64,000 nucleotides of DNA from JBAXTE01 sp037130365 (GCA_037130365.1 JBAXTE010000007.1:1-64000), one strand, 5' to 3'. Positions 1 through 11,324 are shown, counted from the first letter of the stretch. The notes: generated by a model from the sequence alone, not told the origin. A program made the numbers and translations.

Positions 1-3000
1 CTAAGAATATTTGGAACTTTTGCTAAAACTGGTGCAATTGGTTGTGGAGTTATTAACCACGAAACACTCACTGTATCGCTAGCTAAACATCCACTTGTAA
101 GATCACAATTACCTCTAAAAGCGCGAACTTCGATTTGATTAATTGTTGGTCCGTATACAATATTACTTGCAGAAGCGTAGGCTGCCCATGCACTCCATGT
201 TGTTCCGTTAAATGTGCGATATTGTGAGTAATTAGTACATGCAGAACCTCCTATTCCAGGAGCAATCGTTGCCGAAATTGCAGTACCAAAACATAAACTA
301 TTTACATCTGGAACTCGAGTAATTACGGGTTCGGTTGGCTGAGGTGTTACTAGCCAGGAAATAGTATCTGCAACTGGAGGTGTACAACCACCCAAACTGC
401 AATTTGCTCGTTGACCAATAACTTGAACTCGAGTCACACCAGTGGTTACTATTTGAGTTCCTGATACATAATTTGTCCAAGAAGTCCATATTGTTCCATT
501 AAATGTGCGGTACTTAAGATCGTCCATACAGCCAATTCCTCCAGAACCTGGAGTTGTTATAGCCGCACTTACCATTACACCATCGCAAACTGTGGCTACG
601 TTTGGTGTTTTTGATAAGATTGGATTTACTGGCATATTGCTTATAACCCAACGAACAATTGTAGTATCTGAATTTATACATCCTGATAATGCGGTACAAC
701 CACCTCGGAAGCCTCTAACTTCGACATTTGTAACGGTAGCACCATAAACGATGTTGGCTCCAGAAACATAAGCTGACCAAGCACTCCATGTTGAACCATT
801 ATAAATTCTACTTTGATAAGTGTCAGCACATCCAGAACCACCGGTCCCTGCTGTTATTGTTGCTGAAATTGCAGTTCCAAAACATAATGTGTCTGTATTT
901 GGAGTTCTTGCAATTAAAGGAGCAATAGGTTGTGGAGTTACAGTCCATTTAATTGTATCTACTGCTGTTTGAGCACATAAACTTGTAACATCACAATTGC
1001 CACGATATGAAATTATTTGAACTGCGACCAATCCGGTTGTGCTTATTGCTGTTGGTGGAGTATAGTTTTGCCAGATGCCAAATCCACCACCATTGTCGGT
1101 GCGATATTGAATTACATCACTACATCCTGAACCACCACTGCCTGCAGTTGTGAGTGTAGCACTTAAATTGGTTCCTGCGCATACACTAAGAATATTTGGA
1201 ACTTTTGCTAAAACTGGTGCAATTGGTTGTGGAGTTATTAGCCACGAAACACTCACTGTATCGCTAGCTAAACATAACGAATTTGCTAAGCAATTACCTC
1301 TAAAAGCACGAACTTCAACATTGGATAATCCAGATGTATTAATATTAGAACCAGAAATATATGATAGCCAACCTGTCCAAGTAGTTCCATTGTTCGTGCG
1401 GTATTGAACAATATCTGAACATGAAGAACCACCAGATCCTGGGGTTACCGTAGCAGAAAGAGCTGCACCTTGACAAAGAGAAGTAACATTAGGTGTTTTG
1501 GTTAATATAGGCTCAACAATAGGAGGAACAACAATCCATGACAATGTGCTTATTACGCTGTCACAAATATTTACAGTACATCCTCCACTGTATGATCTTA
1601 TTTCAACTTGAGTTAATCCTGTTGTACTTATTAATGATGCAGGGGCATATGGTGCCCAAGCACTAAATACAATTCCATTATTAGTTCTATATTGAATAAC
1701 GTCGCTACAACCAATACCTCCAGAACCTGGAGTTGTAAGTGTAGCTTGAGCATCTATTCCTTGACAAATCACAGTAACATTTGGAACTTTTGCCAACACT
1801 GGACCAATTGGTTGTGAAGAAATATCCCATCCAACTAAAACAGTATCACTAGCTAAACAGCCACTAGTTATATCACAATTTCCTCTAAAAGCTCTTACTT
1901 CTACGCGAGTAGTTGTTGGACCATAAACAATATTATTACCCGAAGTATAACTAGCCCAAGCAGTCCAAGTGGCTCCGTTATATGAGCGATATTGTGCATA
2001 ATTTGTACAAGCAGTTCCACCAATTCCAGGTGTAACAGTAGCTGCAATTGCGGTGCCTCTACATATATTATCTAAATTTGGAATACGTGTTAAGGTCGGT
2101 TCTGTTGGCTGAGGCGTAATAAGCCAAGAAACAGTATCGGCAGCAGGTGGAGTACACGAGCTACTTAAGTTGCAATTAGCACGCTGACCAATAATTTGTA
2201 CGCGAGTAATTCCTGTTGTTACTATTTGTGTACCAGGAGTATAATTTGTCCATGTTGACCATATTGTTCCATTATAAGTTCGGTATCCAAAAATATCGGA
2301 ACAACCAGAACCACCTGATCCAGGTGTGGAAACAGTAGCGCTAACCATAGTACCATCACAAACGGTGGCAATATTTGGATTTTTTGCTAAAACTGGGTTT
2401 ATTGGTTGATTACTAATTACCCAATTCACAATTGTTGTATCAGAATTCAAACATCCTGTAAGTGATGTACATCCACCACGGAATGCTCTAACTTGAACTT
2501 GTGTAATTGTAGCACCATACACAATATTTGAACCCGAAGTGTATAATGCCCATGCACTCCAAGTTGCTCCATTATAATTTCTGATTTGGTAAGTGTCTGT
2601 ACAACCGTTGCCACCAGTTCCAGCAGTAATTGTTGCCGATATTGCAGTCCCTCTACAGATAGTGTCCGTATTTGGGATTCTAACAATTGATGGTGCAGTT
2701 GGTTGAGGAGTAACACTCCAAGAATAAATAGTTGTATCAACAGGTGGACATTCGCTACCAGAAGTGCAATTGCCTATAAAACCTCTCACTTGAACTCCGA
2801 CAGAGCCAAATGTTGGAAGAGGATCACCTGGGTTATATGAGAACCATGCGCCAAATCCTAAACCATTATTAATTCTATATTGTAAGAGGTCGCTACAACC
2901 TACTCCTCCAGAACCTGGAGTTTGAATAGTTGCCGAAACATCTGTTCCTTGGCAAACCGTAGCAACATTAGGAATTTTTGTAAGAATAGGGTTGACTAGT

Positions 3001-6000
3001 GTATTTAAAATATTCCAATTAGCAATTGTTGTATCAGAGCTTGGGCAACCCGATAATGGATTACAGTTTCCTCTAAAAGCTCTCACCTCAACGGAGGTTG
3101 TTCCTGCTATAAGTGGAATACTACTTCCGGAAGTATAAGCCGTCCATGCACCCCAAATTGAACCATTGAATCTTCGGTACTGAGCTGTTTCAACACATCC
3201 CGTACCACCGCTTCCTGGAGTTATTATTGCAGAAATTGCATTACCAAAACAAACATTAGCCACATTAGGGACTTTTGTAATTATTGGAGCAACTGGTTCA
3301 GATTGAATTGTCCAAGAGTAGATAGTTGTATCGGCAGGAGGACACTCGCTTCCACTCGTACAATTTCCAATATACCCTCTTACTTGAATTTCGGTGTAAC
3401 CAGTTGTTGGAATTGGATCCGAAGAAGTATAAGTTTGCCATGCTGACAAACCAGAACCAGAATTCGTTCTATATTGCAAGAAATCACTACAACCAGTACC
3501 ACCAGAGCCAGGAATATTTATTGCTGCTGAAACTTCTGAAACATTGCAAACTGAAGCAATATTTGGAGTTTTCTCGAGAATTGGGTTGATAAGATAGTTT
3601 TGAATATTCCAACTTACTAGAGTTGTATCCGAAGTTGCACAACCAGAAGCTACATTACAATTACCTCTATATACTCTAATTTGAACACTTACATCTGAAG
3701 GATTATACAAAACAGGATTTCCAGAAGTATAAGTTCCCCATGCTGTCCATGTAGATCCATTAAACAATCGGTATTGATAATATTCCGAGCAACTATTTCC
3801 GCCAGAACCAGGAGTTATTATTGCAGATATTGCAGTACCTCTACAAACAGCATCTTGATTTGGATTTCGAACAATTATTGGTGCAATCAACCCTGGATTA
3901 ACAACCCATGAATAGATTAATGTATCAATTGGTGGACATTGATTTCCTGATGTACAATTTCCAACAAAACCTCTAATTTGAACTTGAGTATATCCAGCAG
4001 TAGGAATTAAATCATTTTCACCATAAGCAAACCACGCACTAAATCCAGAGCCACTATTTACACGATATTCCAAAATATCTGAACAACCAGTTCCTCCACT
4101 ACCAGGAGTTTGAACTGATGCAGAAACATTAATACCAGAACAAATGGAGTCAATATTTGGGTGTTTTAATAGCACTGGATTTGCTAAATTATCAGTAATG
4201 ACCCAAGAAACCATGTTTGTGTCAGAACTAGTACAACCTGTACCTACATCACAATATGACCGATATGCTCTCAATTGCACTTGATCTGTATTTGCAAAAT
4301 AAGAAATGTTTGTACTTGTAGCATAAGCAATCCAACTAGTCCAAGTGGTGCCATTATATAATCTGTATTCTGCAATATCAGAACAACCATCACCACCAGA
4401 ACCAGGTACAACAGTTGCAGAAATTGCAGTATTTCTACAAACTTCATTTAAATTAGGAATTCTAGTCAATTGAGGAGCAATTGGCCCCGAAGTAATTGTC
4501 CATGAGACAATTGTATCTGTAGCAGGACATTCATCTCCACTTGTACAACTTTCGTGATTAGCACGAATTTGAACGCTTGTTAACCCGAGAGTACTTATTG
4601 GAGTTGCCCCTACATATGAAGACCAAGCACCAAAACCAGAACCATTATTCGTTCTATATTCCATAACATCAATACAACCAACACCGCCAGAACCAGGAGT
4701 TGTAACCAAAGCAGAAACATTTACTCCTTCGCAAATTGCTGCTAATTGAGGCGTTTTAGTAATTAATGGTCTTGTAAGACTTGGTAAAATATTCCAAGCA
4801 ACAGTTGTAGTATCCGAAGAAATACAACCGGATGCTAAACTACAATTTCCTCTAAATGCCCGAACTTGAACCTTGGTTATCAATAAACCATAACCAATAT
4901 TTGAACCAGAAGTATAGGCTGACCAAGCAGTCCAAGTAGTTCCATTATATTGACGAGATTGGTAGTATTCGGTACAACCACTACCACCACTACCTGGAGT
5001 AATTGTAGCAGAAAGAGCAGTTCCACGGCAAACATCATCTTGATTTGGATTTCTTACAACAACTGGAGCTATTGGCTCAACAGAAATATTCCACGCATAA
5101 ATGTTCGTATCAGCAGGAGGACATAATGGACCAGATAAACATCCACCTCTAAATCCTCTAACTTGAATTGCTGTATAACCAGTGGTAGGTATTGGATCGC
5201 CAGCAATGTATGATTGCCAAGCATTAAAACCAGTACCATTATTTACTCGATATTCTAACAAGTCGCTACAACTTGATCCACCAGTACCAACAGTTTGAAT
5301 TGTTGCAAAAACATCAATTCCTGCACATACTGCAATAACATTAGGATTTTTTAATAATATTGGATTAACCATTGTTGGAAATAGATTCCAACTCACCAAG
5401 GTCGTGTCTGAAGAAAGATCGCCAGATGCTGGATCACAATTACCTCTAAAAGCTCTAACTTGAACTTGAGTTGTGCCAGCAGGATATGAAATATTATTAC
5501 CCGAAGTGTATGTTATCCATGTAGCCCAAGTGGTTCCATTATATGTTCTATATTGAGAATAATCTGCACATCCAACTCCACCACCATTTGGAGAAATTGA
5601 AGCTGAAATTAATGTGCCAAAACAAAGATCATCAACATTTGGAATTCTTGTAATATTTGGAGCTTGTGGTCCTTGAACAACAGACCATGTATATAAGGTA
5701 GTATCTGGAGGAGGGCATAAATCGCCTCCACTACATAAACCTCTAAAACCTCTTACTTGAATAGAAATTGAACCAGTAGTAGAGATTGGATTACCAGCAG
5801 TATATATATCCCAAGGGCCATAACCCGACCCATTATTAATTCTATATTGTAGAACATCCTGACATCCAATACCGTTTCCACCGGAAACTAAAACGGTTGC
5901 AGAAACAGTACTGTTTTCAATAACTGTGGTGGTGTTTGGACTTTTTGCTAATATTGGATTAATTAAACTTTGGATAATATTCCATGATGCAGATATCGTG

Positions 6001-9000
6001 TCTGATGATCCACAACCTCCAGTACAATTTCCTCTAAATGCACGCACTTGAACAATTTGCGCATTCGTTGGATAAACGATATTATTCCCAGAAGTATAAT
6101 TATACCAAGTAGTCCAAGTTAAACCATTATTAATTCTATATTGTGAATAGTTAGCACATCCTGTTCCTCCAGTTCCAGAAATAATGGAAGCAGAAATTAA
6201 AGTGCCATAACAAACATCATTTTGATTCGGGTTTTTAGTAATAACTGGTTCTGTAGGTCCAGTAGAAACATTCCAAACAATACTATTCGTATCTGTGGGT
6301 ATACATCCACCACTGGCACAATTTCCTCTATATGCACGTATTCTAACCGAAGTAAGACTTGCAGTGTTAATTAATACGCCAGGAACATAAGGCGACCAGG
6401 ACACACCGCCATCTGTTGAAGATTCAAAAACATCTGAACATGATGAACCACCACTTCCTGCAGTTGCCAATGTAGCCCATACATCTGTGCCATCGCAAAC
6501 CGATGCTAAATTGGGATGTTTTGTTAAGGTTGGATTTACAATTGTTGGATCCACATCCCAATGAACTAAAGACGTATCTGTATTTGTACATCCAGTTCCA
6601 GTGCATGTTCTGTAACCCATTATTTCTATTTGAGTTCTACTTGTGGTTGATATATTATAACCGATAGGATATGTAGCCCATGCAGACCAAGTAGTTCCAT
6701 TATGATATCTATATTTATATATATCCGCACAACTAACTCCGCCAGAACCAACTGTTATATTTGCGCTCACTGAAGAGCCGAGACAAACCACATCTACATC
6801 AGGAATACGATTAACCACTGGAGCTATTGGTTGAACAGAAACTGTCCAAGAAACAGTTACAGTATCTGAACTAGGGCAAGGAACTGAAGGATTGCAATTG
6901 TCTCTAAAAGCACGAATTGATACTGTTGAAACACCAAAAGTATTTATTGTGCTTCCTGAAATATATGCAAACCAAGTAGCACCTCCATCAATGGTATATT
7001 CTGACATATTTAAACAATCTATTCCGCCTGAGCCACCAGAAAGAGTAGCGCTTACTGTTTGACCTTGACAAACAGATGTAACGTTTGGAGTTTTTGCAAG
7101 TGTGGGTGCAATAATTGGAGTACTTACGGTCCATGACACATAATTGGTGTCTGGAGTACATCCTGATGTTAAGTTGCAATTTCTGTTAAAACCTCTTACT
7201 TCTATTGTTTGATAACCACTAGAAGAAATATTATAACCATTTGGATAAAATGCCCATGCAGACCAAGTTATTCCATTATATCTTCGATATTGGAAATAAT
7301 CACTACAGCTATATCCACTTCCTGGAGTTGTTGAAACACTAGCAGTTTGTCCAGAACACAAAAAGTCTGTATTTGGAATACGTGTAATTCCAGGTGCAAT
7401 TGGTAAAGGAACTACAACCCAGGTGTAAGTATTACCAGTAGAACTACCACAAGTAATTCCTGAAGTACAATTTGTTCTGTTCGCACGAATTTGAACTCCT
7501 TGTGTTGACAGATCGGTATTAATAATCATACTAGGTGTGTAATTATTCCAACTACCCCATACGCCCGAAATATTGATTCTGTATTCATAAATATCCGAAC
7601 AACCCACACCACCAGATCCTGCCGATGATAAAGATGCTAATACCGAAGTTCCTTGACAAATTGTATCCAAATTTGGATTTTTACTCAACACAGGTTGAAT
7701 AATTCCTGAAACAACGGTCCATTGAACTAAAGCTGTATCTGTTGATAAACAACCCGTTGTGGGCTGACAGCCTCTAAAAGCTCTTACTTGAACTATAGTC
7801 CTACCTGTTGTAGAAATGGAGTTGCCAGAAGTGTAAGATATCCATGTTGACCATGACGTGCCATTAAAATAACGATATTGACGATAATCAAAACAGCTTA
7901 TTCCACCAGTACCAGCAGTAATTGTTGCACTAACGGATGTTCCTGAACAAACTTCGTCTTGGTTTGGAATTCGTGTAATAACTGGTGGTGTTGCGGTAGG
8001 CACAACAGTCCAAGAAAGGACAAAAGGAGCTGGCGCATTACATGATGCACCTGCATCACAATTTCCTCTAAATCCTCTAATTTCAATTAACGAGACACCA
8101 ATGCCTGAAACATTTGAGCCCAAAGTATACGATGCCCATGTACTCCAAGACCCATTATATTTACGATATTCAAAAACGTCAGAGCAATTTACACCGCCAG
8201 ATCCAGCAGTAAATAAGGTTGCTGAAGCAAATTCTTCTTGGCAAATAGATGTTCTGTTGGGAAGTCTATTTAAGGTAGGGTTTACTAAGTTAGAGGAAAC
8301 AATCCAAGATTCTCTAGCAGTATCTGAAGCTAAACAACCAGAAATTGCAGAGCAATTACCAATCCAGGCTTTAATTTCAACTTCGGTTCTACCACTAGCA
8401 AGAATGTTTTGACCAGAAGTATAAGCATACCAAGTAGACCATGTTGTTCCCGTTTTAATTCTATATTGTGCAAAATTAACACATCCACTTCCTCCAGAGC
8501 CCCAAGAAATTGTGCCTCTTACGGTATCACTATTACAAATAATGGCAGTAGTTGGATAGCGGGTAATTGTTGGCTGAATAGGTGCAGCAACTATCGACCA
8601 TGAATAAGTGTTAATGGTTGAATCTCCACAAATGCCACCTGGTAAACAGTTAGCTCTCCAAGTTCTAATTTCAACTCCAGATAAACCAACTGTCGTAATT
8701 GAAGAACCTAATGTGTATGATGCCCAAGAGCCCCAAGTTCCATTATTTGTACGGTATTCGTAATAATTTGAACAACCATTTCCACCACTACCTGCTGTTA
8801 ATAATGTAGCAGAAGCATTTGTGCCTTGACAAATAGTTGCAATATTTGGTGTTTTGGTTAATGTTGGTGAAACAACAGTATAATTATTAATTACCCATGA
8901 GTACAAGTTTGAAGCTGCGCAACCAGAAAGAGGATCACAACTACGAGTAGTACGAATTTGTATGCTATCTCTACCTGTTGTAGCTAAAGCATTCCCTGGA

Positions 9001-9720
9001 GTGTAAGAAATCCATGCGCTCCAAACTCCCGAAGAGCGGTATCTTGATTGAAAAACATCGCTACAACCTGTTCCTCCAGAACCACTAGTAACAACGGTTG
9101 CAGAGACAGTATTTCCAGAGCAAACCTCTCCACCAGTAGGAGTTAGAACAGCTGCAGTAACAGAAGCATGAACAGTCCAACGAGCAATTTCTATTATCGC
9201 ACTATTGGCGCAACCACTACTCACATCACAATTACCTCTCCAGCCACGGATTATAACTTCTGTTGCAGTTGCTGTATTAATTATTTGACCAGATGTATAG
9301 GTGTTCCAAGTTGTCCCATTATTTATTGAGAATTCATAAGTATCAGAACAACCAACTCCTCCGCTTCCTGCAGTTATGGTTGCATTTACTGATGTGCCAG
9401 CACAAACGGCTGTAATATTTGGTGTTTTAATATTAAGTGAAGGTGGCACTAATCCAGCAGAAACAGTCCACTGAGCTGTAGTCCAATCACTAGTACAAAC
9501 AGTCGTGCCTGAACCTAATTTTCTCGTACGAATTTGAAAGAAATTTGTGCCTACTAAAGTGGTAACAATTGCACTTCCTGGTGTATATGTAGTCCATGTA
9601 GCACCACCATCAATACTGTATTGATATTGGTCGGAACTTAAATAATCAACACCACCACTAAAAGTTGCTGAAATTGATGCTCCCAGACAAACAGTTGAGC
9701 CGGCAACAGGATTCCCCGTT
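1..9720 (-). repeat. Tandem array of about 33 clear 297-bp coding repeats
   Basis: The conserved VRAFRGNC-type segment recurs about every 297 bp (for example near 109, 1298, 1875, 3066, 3658, 4845, 5437, 6025, 8060, 9230). Linkers alternate strictly between an A/T-K-x-P-N type and a T-R-x-P-N type across the left half, so the working unit is a two-domain block of about 594 bp. Similarity is highest between units four or six apart. Positions 1-92 and 1186-1277 differ at one base. The array grades into diverged copies toward 11237. Confidence 0.9.
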
Positions 9721-11237
9721 ATTGTTTTAGCAATAGGTAACGGATTTAAGGTAACTGTTCTCCATGGTCCATCGGCTCGATTACATCCCCTTGGATTAGC
9801 GCCTGCATTATATCGTTGACGATAATAATACACGTCTGCAACAGTTGGGACATCGGGACTTGTAACAATATTTCCTGTTGCTGTTGAGATGGTGTCTCTA
9901 TACCAAATAATTGAAGCACCACTTAACCCACCAGTTAAACTCGCACTTAATACAATTTGTGCTCCCAAGCAATCGCTTGTGGGCGCAACTGTAACTCCAG
10001 TCCATGCAGGATCGCTTACAACTACTAATTTATGACTAACCCCAGAATCAAGATTACAGCCAGAATTTGATGGAATTGGCTCATATTTGGGATAGTAATA
10101 ATAAGTTCCTGCAGTGTTTATTGTATTTGGGTTTGGAGGAGATGTCCATGTATATGTAGGAGTTGTTGTGTATCGAAACCAAAGAACTCTACCTCCAGAA
10201 CCTCCGCTAAATGAGCCGTTAAGTGAAACAGAACCTCCAACGCATAAAGAATCTTCCGATAGAGATACTGATCCCCAAATTGGATCCGCAATTCCTTTCC
10301 AAGTTACTTCATTCGTATCCGATGGATTACAACCGGGTCCATCACACACTTTTAATCCTTGTATTTTTACAATTTGACCAGGTGTACTTACCGAAACACT
10401 TGGAATTATTGTAGACCATAACGACCAAGAAGTACCGTTATAATATCTAAATCTGTTTTCACAAGCTCCAGTTCCTCCTGTGTTTAATGATGGATTATCA
10501 ATAGTAACAACAGCCCCAATACAAACCGAGTCTAAGTTGGGAGATTTTACTAAAATTGGAGCTTTGGGATCGGGAACAATTGTCCAAGATGTATTATAAT
10601 CTCCAGACTCTCCGCAACCATACCCATCGCTATAGTAAATTGCTCTTACATAAAGTGTTGATACAGTATCTGCAGTATAAGTATTTGTTGTTGAATAAGC
10701 ACCTTCAGCTCTTCCATAATGGAAAAATGAATATTTGTAATAAGAAGAACCTGTTCCGCCTGTACTCCCTGTTGCAATAGCAGTAGCAACAGCACCAATA
10801 CAAAGTTCAGAGTCAGGAATTTTAGTGATTGCTGTTGGCATCGTTGGTTTGTTTACCACAACCCACGACTTCTCAACCCACAACGATGTATCACTTGGAC
10901 CTCCAGTACAAGTTATTTTTGCACGGATTCTTGCTATACCGGGTACATTTGGAGATATTGATGCTCCGATTGCTAAAGATTGCCAAGTTGAAGCACCACC
11001 AGGGACAATATATTCCTGCAAATAGCTACAACCAGCAGTAGCCCCAGATAATGTGACGGTTAATATTGATCCTACGCAAACAGTATCGGTGTTTGGAACT
11101 CTTGTCACCACTGGCGGAGGAACTGCAGCATACATTAAAAATGAATTCAACGTTAAAAGAGACAGTAACAATGTCTTTTTTAGTGAATTAGCAAATTTAT
11201 AATCTTTCCAAGAGAAAAAAAGGGATAAATTCTTCAT
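1..11237 (-). CDS. Giant secreted Ig-like repeat protein (C-terminus beyond window)
   Basis: The reading frame is open from the ATG at 11235-11237 to the left edge (3745 codons). I checked frame continuity at the N-terminus, near 9230, 8060 and 5436, and through the first 310 bases. A signal peptide is visible: a basic n-region ending NSLKK, a hydrophobic core TLLLSLLTLNSFLM, and a likely cut after YAA. The rest is about 38 domains of about 99 residues. A typical domain starts R/K-x-P-N-x-x-x-x-C-x-G-T, continues with an aromatic stretch (Y-x-Y-R, then NGTTWSAW), then VRAFRGNC and a second C, and ends SDTxxVSW. Most domains carry four Cys, which suggests two disulphides each. The N-terminal five domains are the most diverged. 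It is probably a surface adhesin or structural filament of the SprB kind in size, but I see no match that fixes the family. The sorting domain would be off-window. Confidence 0.9.
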   Translation of the reverse strand, partial: MKNLSLFFSWKDYKFANSLKKTLLLSLLTLNSFLMYAAVPPPVVTRVPNTDTVCVGSILTVTLSGATAGCSYLQEYIVPGGASTWQSLAIGASISPNVPGIARIRAKITCTGGPSDTSLWVEKSWVVVNKPTMPTAITKIPDSELCIGAVATAIATGSTGGTGSSYYKYSFFHYGRAEGAYSTTNTYTADTVSTLYVRAIYYSDGYGCGESGDYNTSWTIVPDPKAPILVKSPNLDSVCIGAVVTIDNPSLNTGGTGACENRFRYYNGTSWSLWSTIIPSVSVSTPGQIVKIQGLKVCDGPGCNPSDTNEVTWKGIADPIWGSVSLSEDSLCVGGSVSLNGSFSGGSGGRVLWFRYTTTPTYTWTSPPNPNTINTAGTYYYYPKYEPIPSNSGCNLDSGVSHKLVVVSDPAWTGVTVAPTSDCLGAQIVLSASLTGGLSGASIIWYRDTISTATGNIVTSPDVPTVADVYYYRQRYNAGANPRGCNRADGPWRTVTLNPLPIAKTITGNPVAGSTVCLGASISATFSGGVDYLSSDQYQYSIDGGATWTTYTPGSAIVTTLVGTNFFQIRTRKLGSGTTVCTSDWTTAQWTVSAGLVPPSLNIKTPNITAVCAGTSVNATITAGSGGVGCSDTYEFSINNGTTWNTYTSGQIINTATATEVIIRGWRGNCDVSSGCANSAIIEIARWTVHASVTAAVLTPTGGEVCSGNTVSATVVTSGSGGTGCSDVFQSRYRSSGVWSAWISYTPGNALATTGRDSIQIRTTRSCDPLSGCAASNLYSWVINNYTVVSPTLTKTPNIATICQGTNASATLLTAGSGGNGCSNYYEYRTNNGTWGSWASYTLGSSITTVGLSGVEIRTWRANCLPGGICGDSTINTYSWSIVAAPIQPTITRYPTTAIICNSDTVRGTISWGSGGSGCVNFAQYRIKTGTTWSTWYAYTSGQNILASGRTEVEIKAWIGNCSAISGCLASDTARESWIVSSNLVNPTLNRLPNRTSICQEEFASATLFTAGSGGVNCSDVFEYRKYNGSWSTWASYTLGSNVSGIGVSLIEIRGFRGNCDAGASCNAPAPFVLSWTVVPTATPPVITRIPNQDEVCSGTSVSATITAGTGGISCFDYRQYRYFNGTSWSTWISYTSGNSISTTGRTIVQVRAFRGCQPTTGCLSTDTALVQWTVVSGIIQPVLSKNPNLDTICQGTSVLASLSSAGSGGVGCSDIYEYRINISGVWGSWNNYTPSMIINTDLSTQGVQIRANRTNCTSGITCGSSTGNTYTWVVVPLPIAPGITRIPNTDFLCSGQTASVSTTPGSGYSCSDYFQYRRYNGITWSAWAFYPNGYNISSSGYQTIEVRGFNRNCNLTSGCTPDTNYVSWTVSTPIIAPTLAKTPNVTSVCQGQTVSATLSGGSGGIDCLNMSEYTIDGGATWFAYISGSTINTFGVSTVSIRAFRDNCNPSVPCPSSDTVTVSWTVSVQPIAPVVNRIPDVDVVCLGSSVSANITVGSGGVSCADIYKYRYHNGTTWSAWATYPIGYNISTTSRTQIEIMGYRTCTGTGCTNTDTSLVHWDVDPTIVNPTLTKHPNLASVCDGTDVWATLATAGSGGSSCSDVFESSTDGGVSWSPYVPGVLINTASLTSVRIRAYRGNCASGGCIPTDTNSIVWNVSTGPTEPVITKNPNQNDVCYGTLISASIISGTGGTGCANYSQYRINNGLTWTTWYNYTSGNNIVYPTNAQIVQVRAFRGNCTGGCGSSDTISASWNIIQSLINPILAKSPNTTTVIENSTVSATVLVSGGNGIGCQDVLQYRINNGSGYGPWDIYTAGNPISTTGSISIQVRGFRGLCSGGDLCPPPDTTLYTWSVVQGPQAPNITRIPNVDDLCFGTLISASISPNGGGVGCADYSQYRTYNGTTWATWITYTSGNNISYPAGTTQVQVRAFRGNCDPASGDLSSDTTLVSWNLFPTMVNPILLKNPNVIAVCAGIDVFATIQTVGTGGSSCSDLLEYRVNNGTGFNAWQSYIAGDPIPTTGYTAIQVRGFRGGCLSGPLCPPADTNIYAWNISVEPIAPVVVRNPNQDDVCRGTALSATITPGSGGSGCTEYYQSRQYNGTTWTAWSAYTSGSNIGYGLLITKVQVRAFRGNCSLASGCISSDTTTVAWNILPSLTRPLITKTPQLAAICEGVNVSALVTTPGSGGVGCIDVMEYRTNNGSGFGAWSSYVGATPISTLGLTSVQIRANHESCTSGDECPATDTIVSWTITSGPIAPQLTRIPNLNEVCRNTAISATVVPGSGGDGCSDIAEYRLYNGTTWTSWIAYATSTNISYFANTDQVQLRAYRSYCDVGTGCTSSDTNMVSWVITDNLANPVLLKHPNIDSICSGINVSASVQTPGSGGTGCSDILEYRVNSGSGFSAWFAYGENDLIPTAGYTQVQIRGFVGNCTSGNQCPPIDTLIYSWVVNPGLIAPIIVRNPNQDAVCRGTAISAIITPGSGGNSCSEYYQYRLFNGSTWTAWGTYTSGNPVLYNPSDVSVQIRVYRGNCNVASGCATSDTTLVSWNIQNYLINPILEKTPNIASVCNVSEVSAAINIPGSGGTGCSDFLQYRTNSGSGLSAWQTYTSSDPIPTTGYTEIQVRGYIGNCTSGSECPPADTTIYSWTIQSEPVAPIITKVPNVANVCFGNAISAIITPGSGGTGCVETAQYRRFNGSIWGAWTAYTSGSSIPLIAGTTSVEVRAFRGNCNPLSGCPSSDTTIANWNILNTLVNPILTKIPNVATVCQGTDVSATIQTPGSGGVGCSDLLQYRINNGLGFGAWFSYNPGDPLPTFGSVGVQVRGFIGNCTSGSECPPVDTTIYSWSVTPQPTAPSIVRIPNTDTICRGTAISATITAGTGGNGCTDTYQIRNYNGATWSAWALYTSGSNIVYGATITQVQVRAFRGGCTSLTGCLNSDTTIVNWVISNQPINPVLAKNPNIATVCDGTMVSATVSTPGSGGSGCSDIFGYRTYNGTIWSTWTNYTPGTQIVTTGITRVQIIGQRANCNLSSSCTPPAADTVSWLITPQPTEPTLTRIPNLDNICRGTAIAATVTPGIGGTACTNYAQYRSYNGATWTAWASYTSGNNIVYGPTTTRVEVRAFRGNCDITSGCLASDTVLVGWDISSQPIGPVLAKVPNVTVICQGIDAQATLTTPGSGGIGCSDVIQYRTNNGIVFSAWAPYAPASLISTTGLTQVEIRSYSGGCTVNICDSVISTLSWIVVPPIVEPILTKTPNVTSLCQGAALSATVTPGSGGSSCSDIVQYRTNNGTTWTGWLSYISGSNINTSGLSNVEVRAFRGNCLANSLCLASDTVSVSWLITPQPIAPVLAKVPNILSVCAGTNLSATLTTAGSGGSGCSDVIQYRTDNGGGFGIWQNYTPPTAISTTGLVAVQIISYRGNCDVTSLCAQTAVDTIKWTVTPQPIAPLIARTPNTDTLCFGTAISATITAGTGGSGCADTYQSRIYNGSTWSAWSAYVSGANIVYGATVTNVEVRGFRGGCTALSGCINSDTTIVRWVISNMPVNPILSKTPNVATVCDGVMVSAAITTPGSGGIGCMDDLKYRTFNGTIWTSWTNYVSGTQIVTTGVTRVQVIGQRANCSLGGCTPPVADTISWLVTPQPTEPVITRVPDVNSLCFGTAISATIAPGIGGSACTNYSQYRTFNGTTWSAWAAYASASNIVYGPTINQIEVRAFRGNCDLTSGCLASDTVSVSWLITPQPIAPVLAKVPNIL

Positions 11238-11292
11238 ATATTTAAAATTTCAGTATAATCACTTATTACTTACAACTAATCAAATTAACTTT

Positions 11293-11324
11293 CAAAAGTA
11301 CAATATCATAATTAAACCACCAAA
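11293..11324 (-). promoter_or_regulatory. Promoter of the giant repeat gene
   Basis: On the minus strand TTTG (11321-11324) is followed by a 20-base spacer and TACTTTTG (11293-11300). This fits the Bacteroidota sigma-ABfr consensus TTTG / TAnnTTTG exactly. A start near 11286 would give a leader of about 48 nt before the ATG at 11237. Confidence 0.7.

Noticed and set aside
298..8603. Short plus- and minus-strand ORFs inside the giant repeat gene
   Set aside because: They recur with the repeat in other frames and have no signal or domain; they are shadows of the long frame.
1..9720. CRISPR-like array
   Set aside because: The repeats are about 297 bp long, in frame, diverged and coding; this is a protein repeat.
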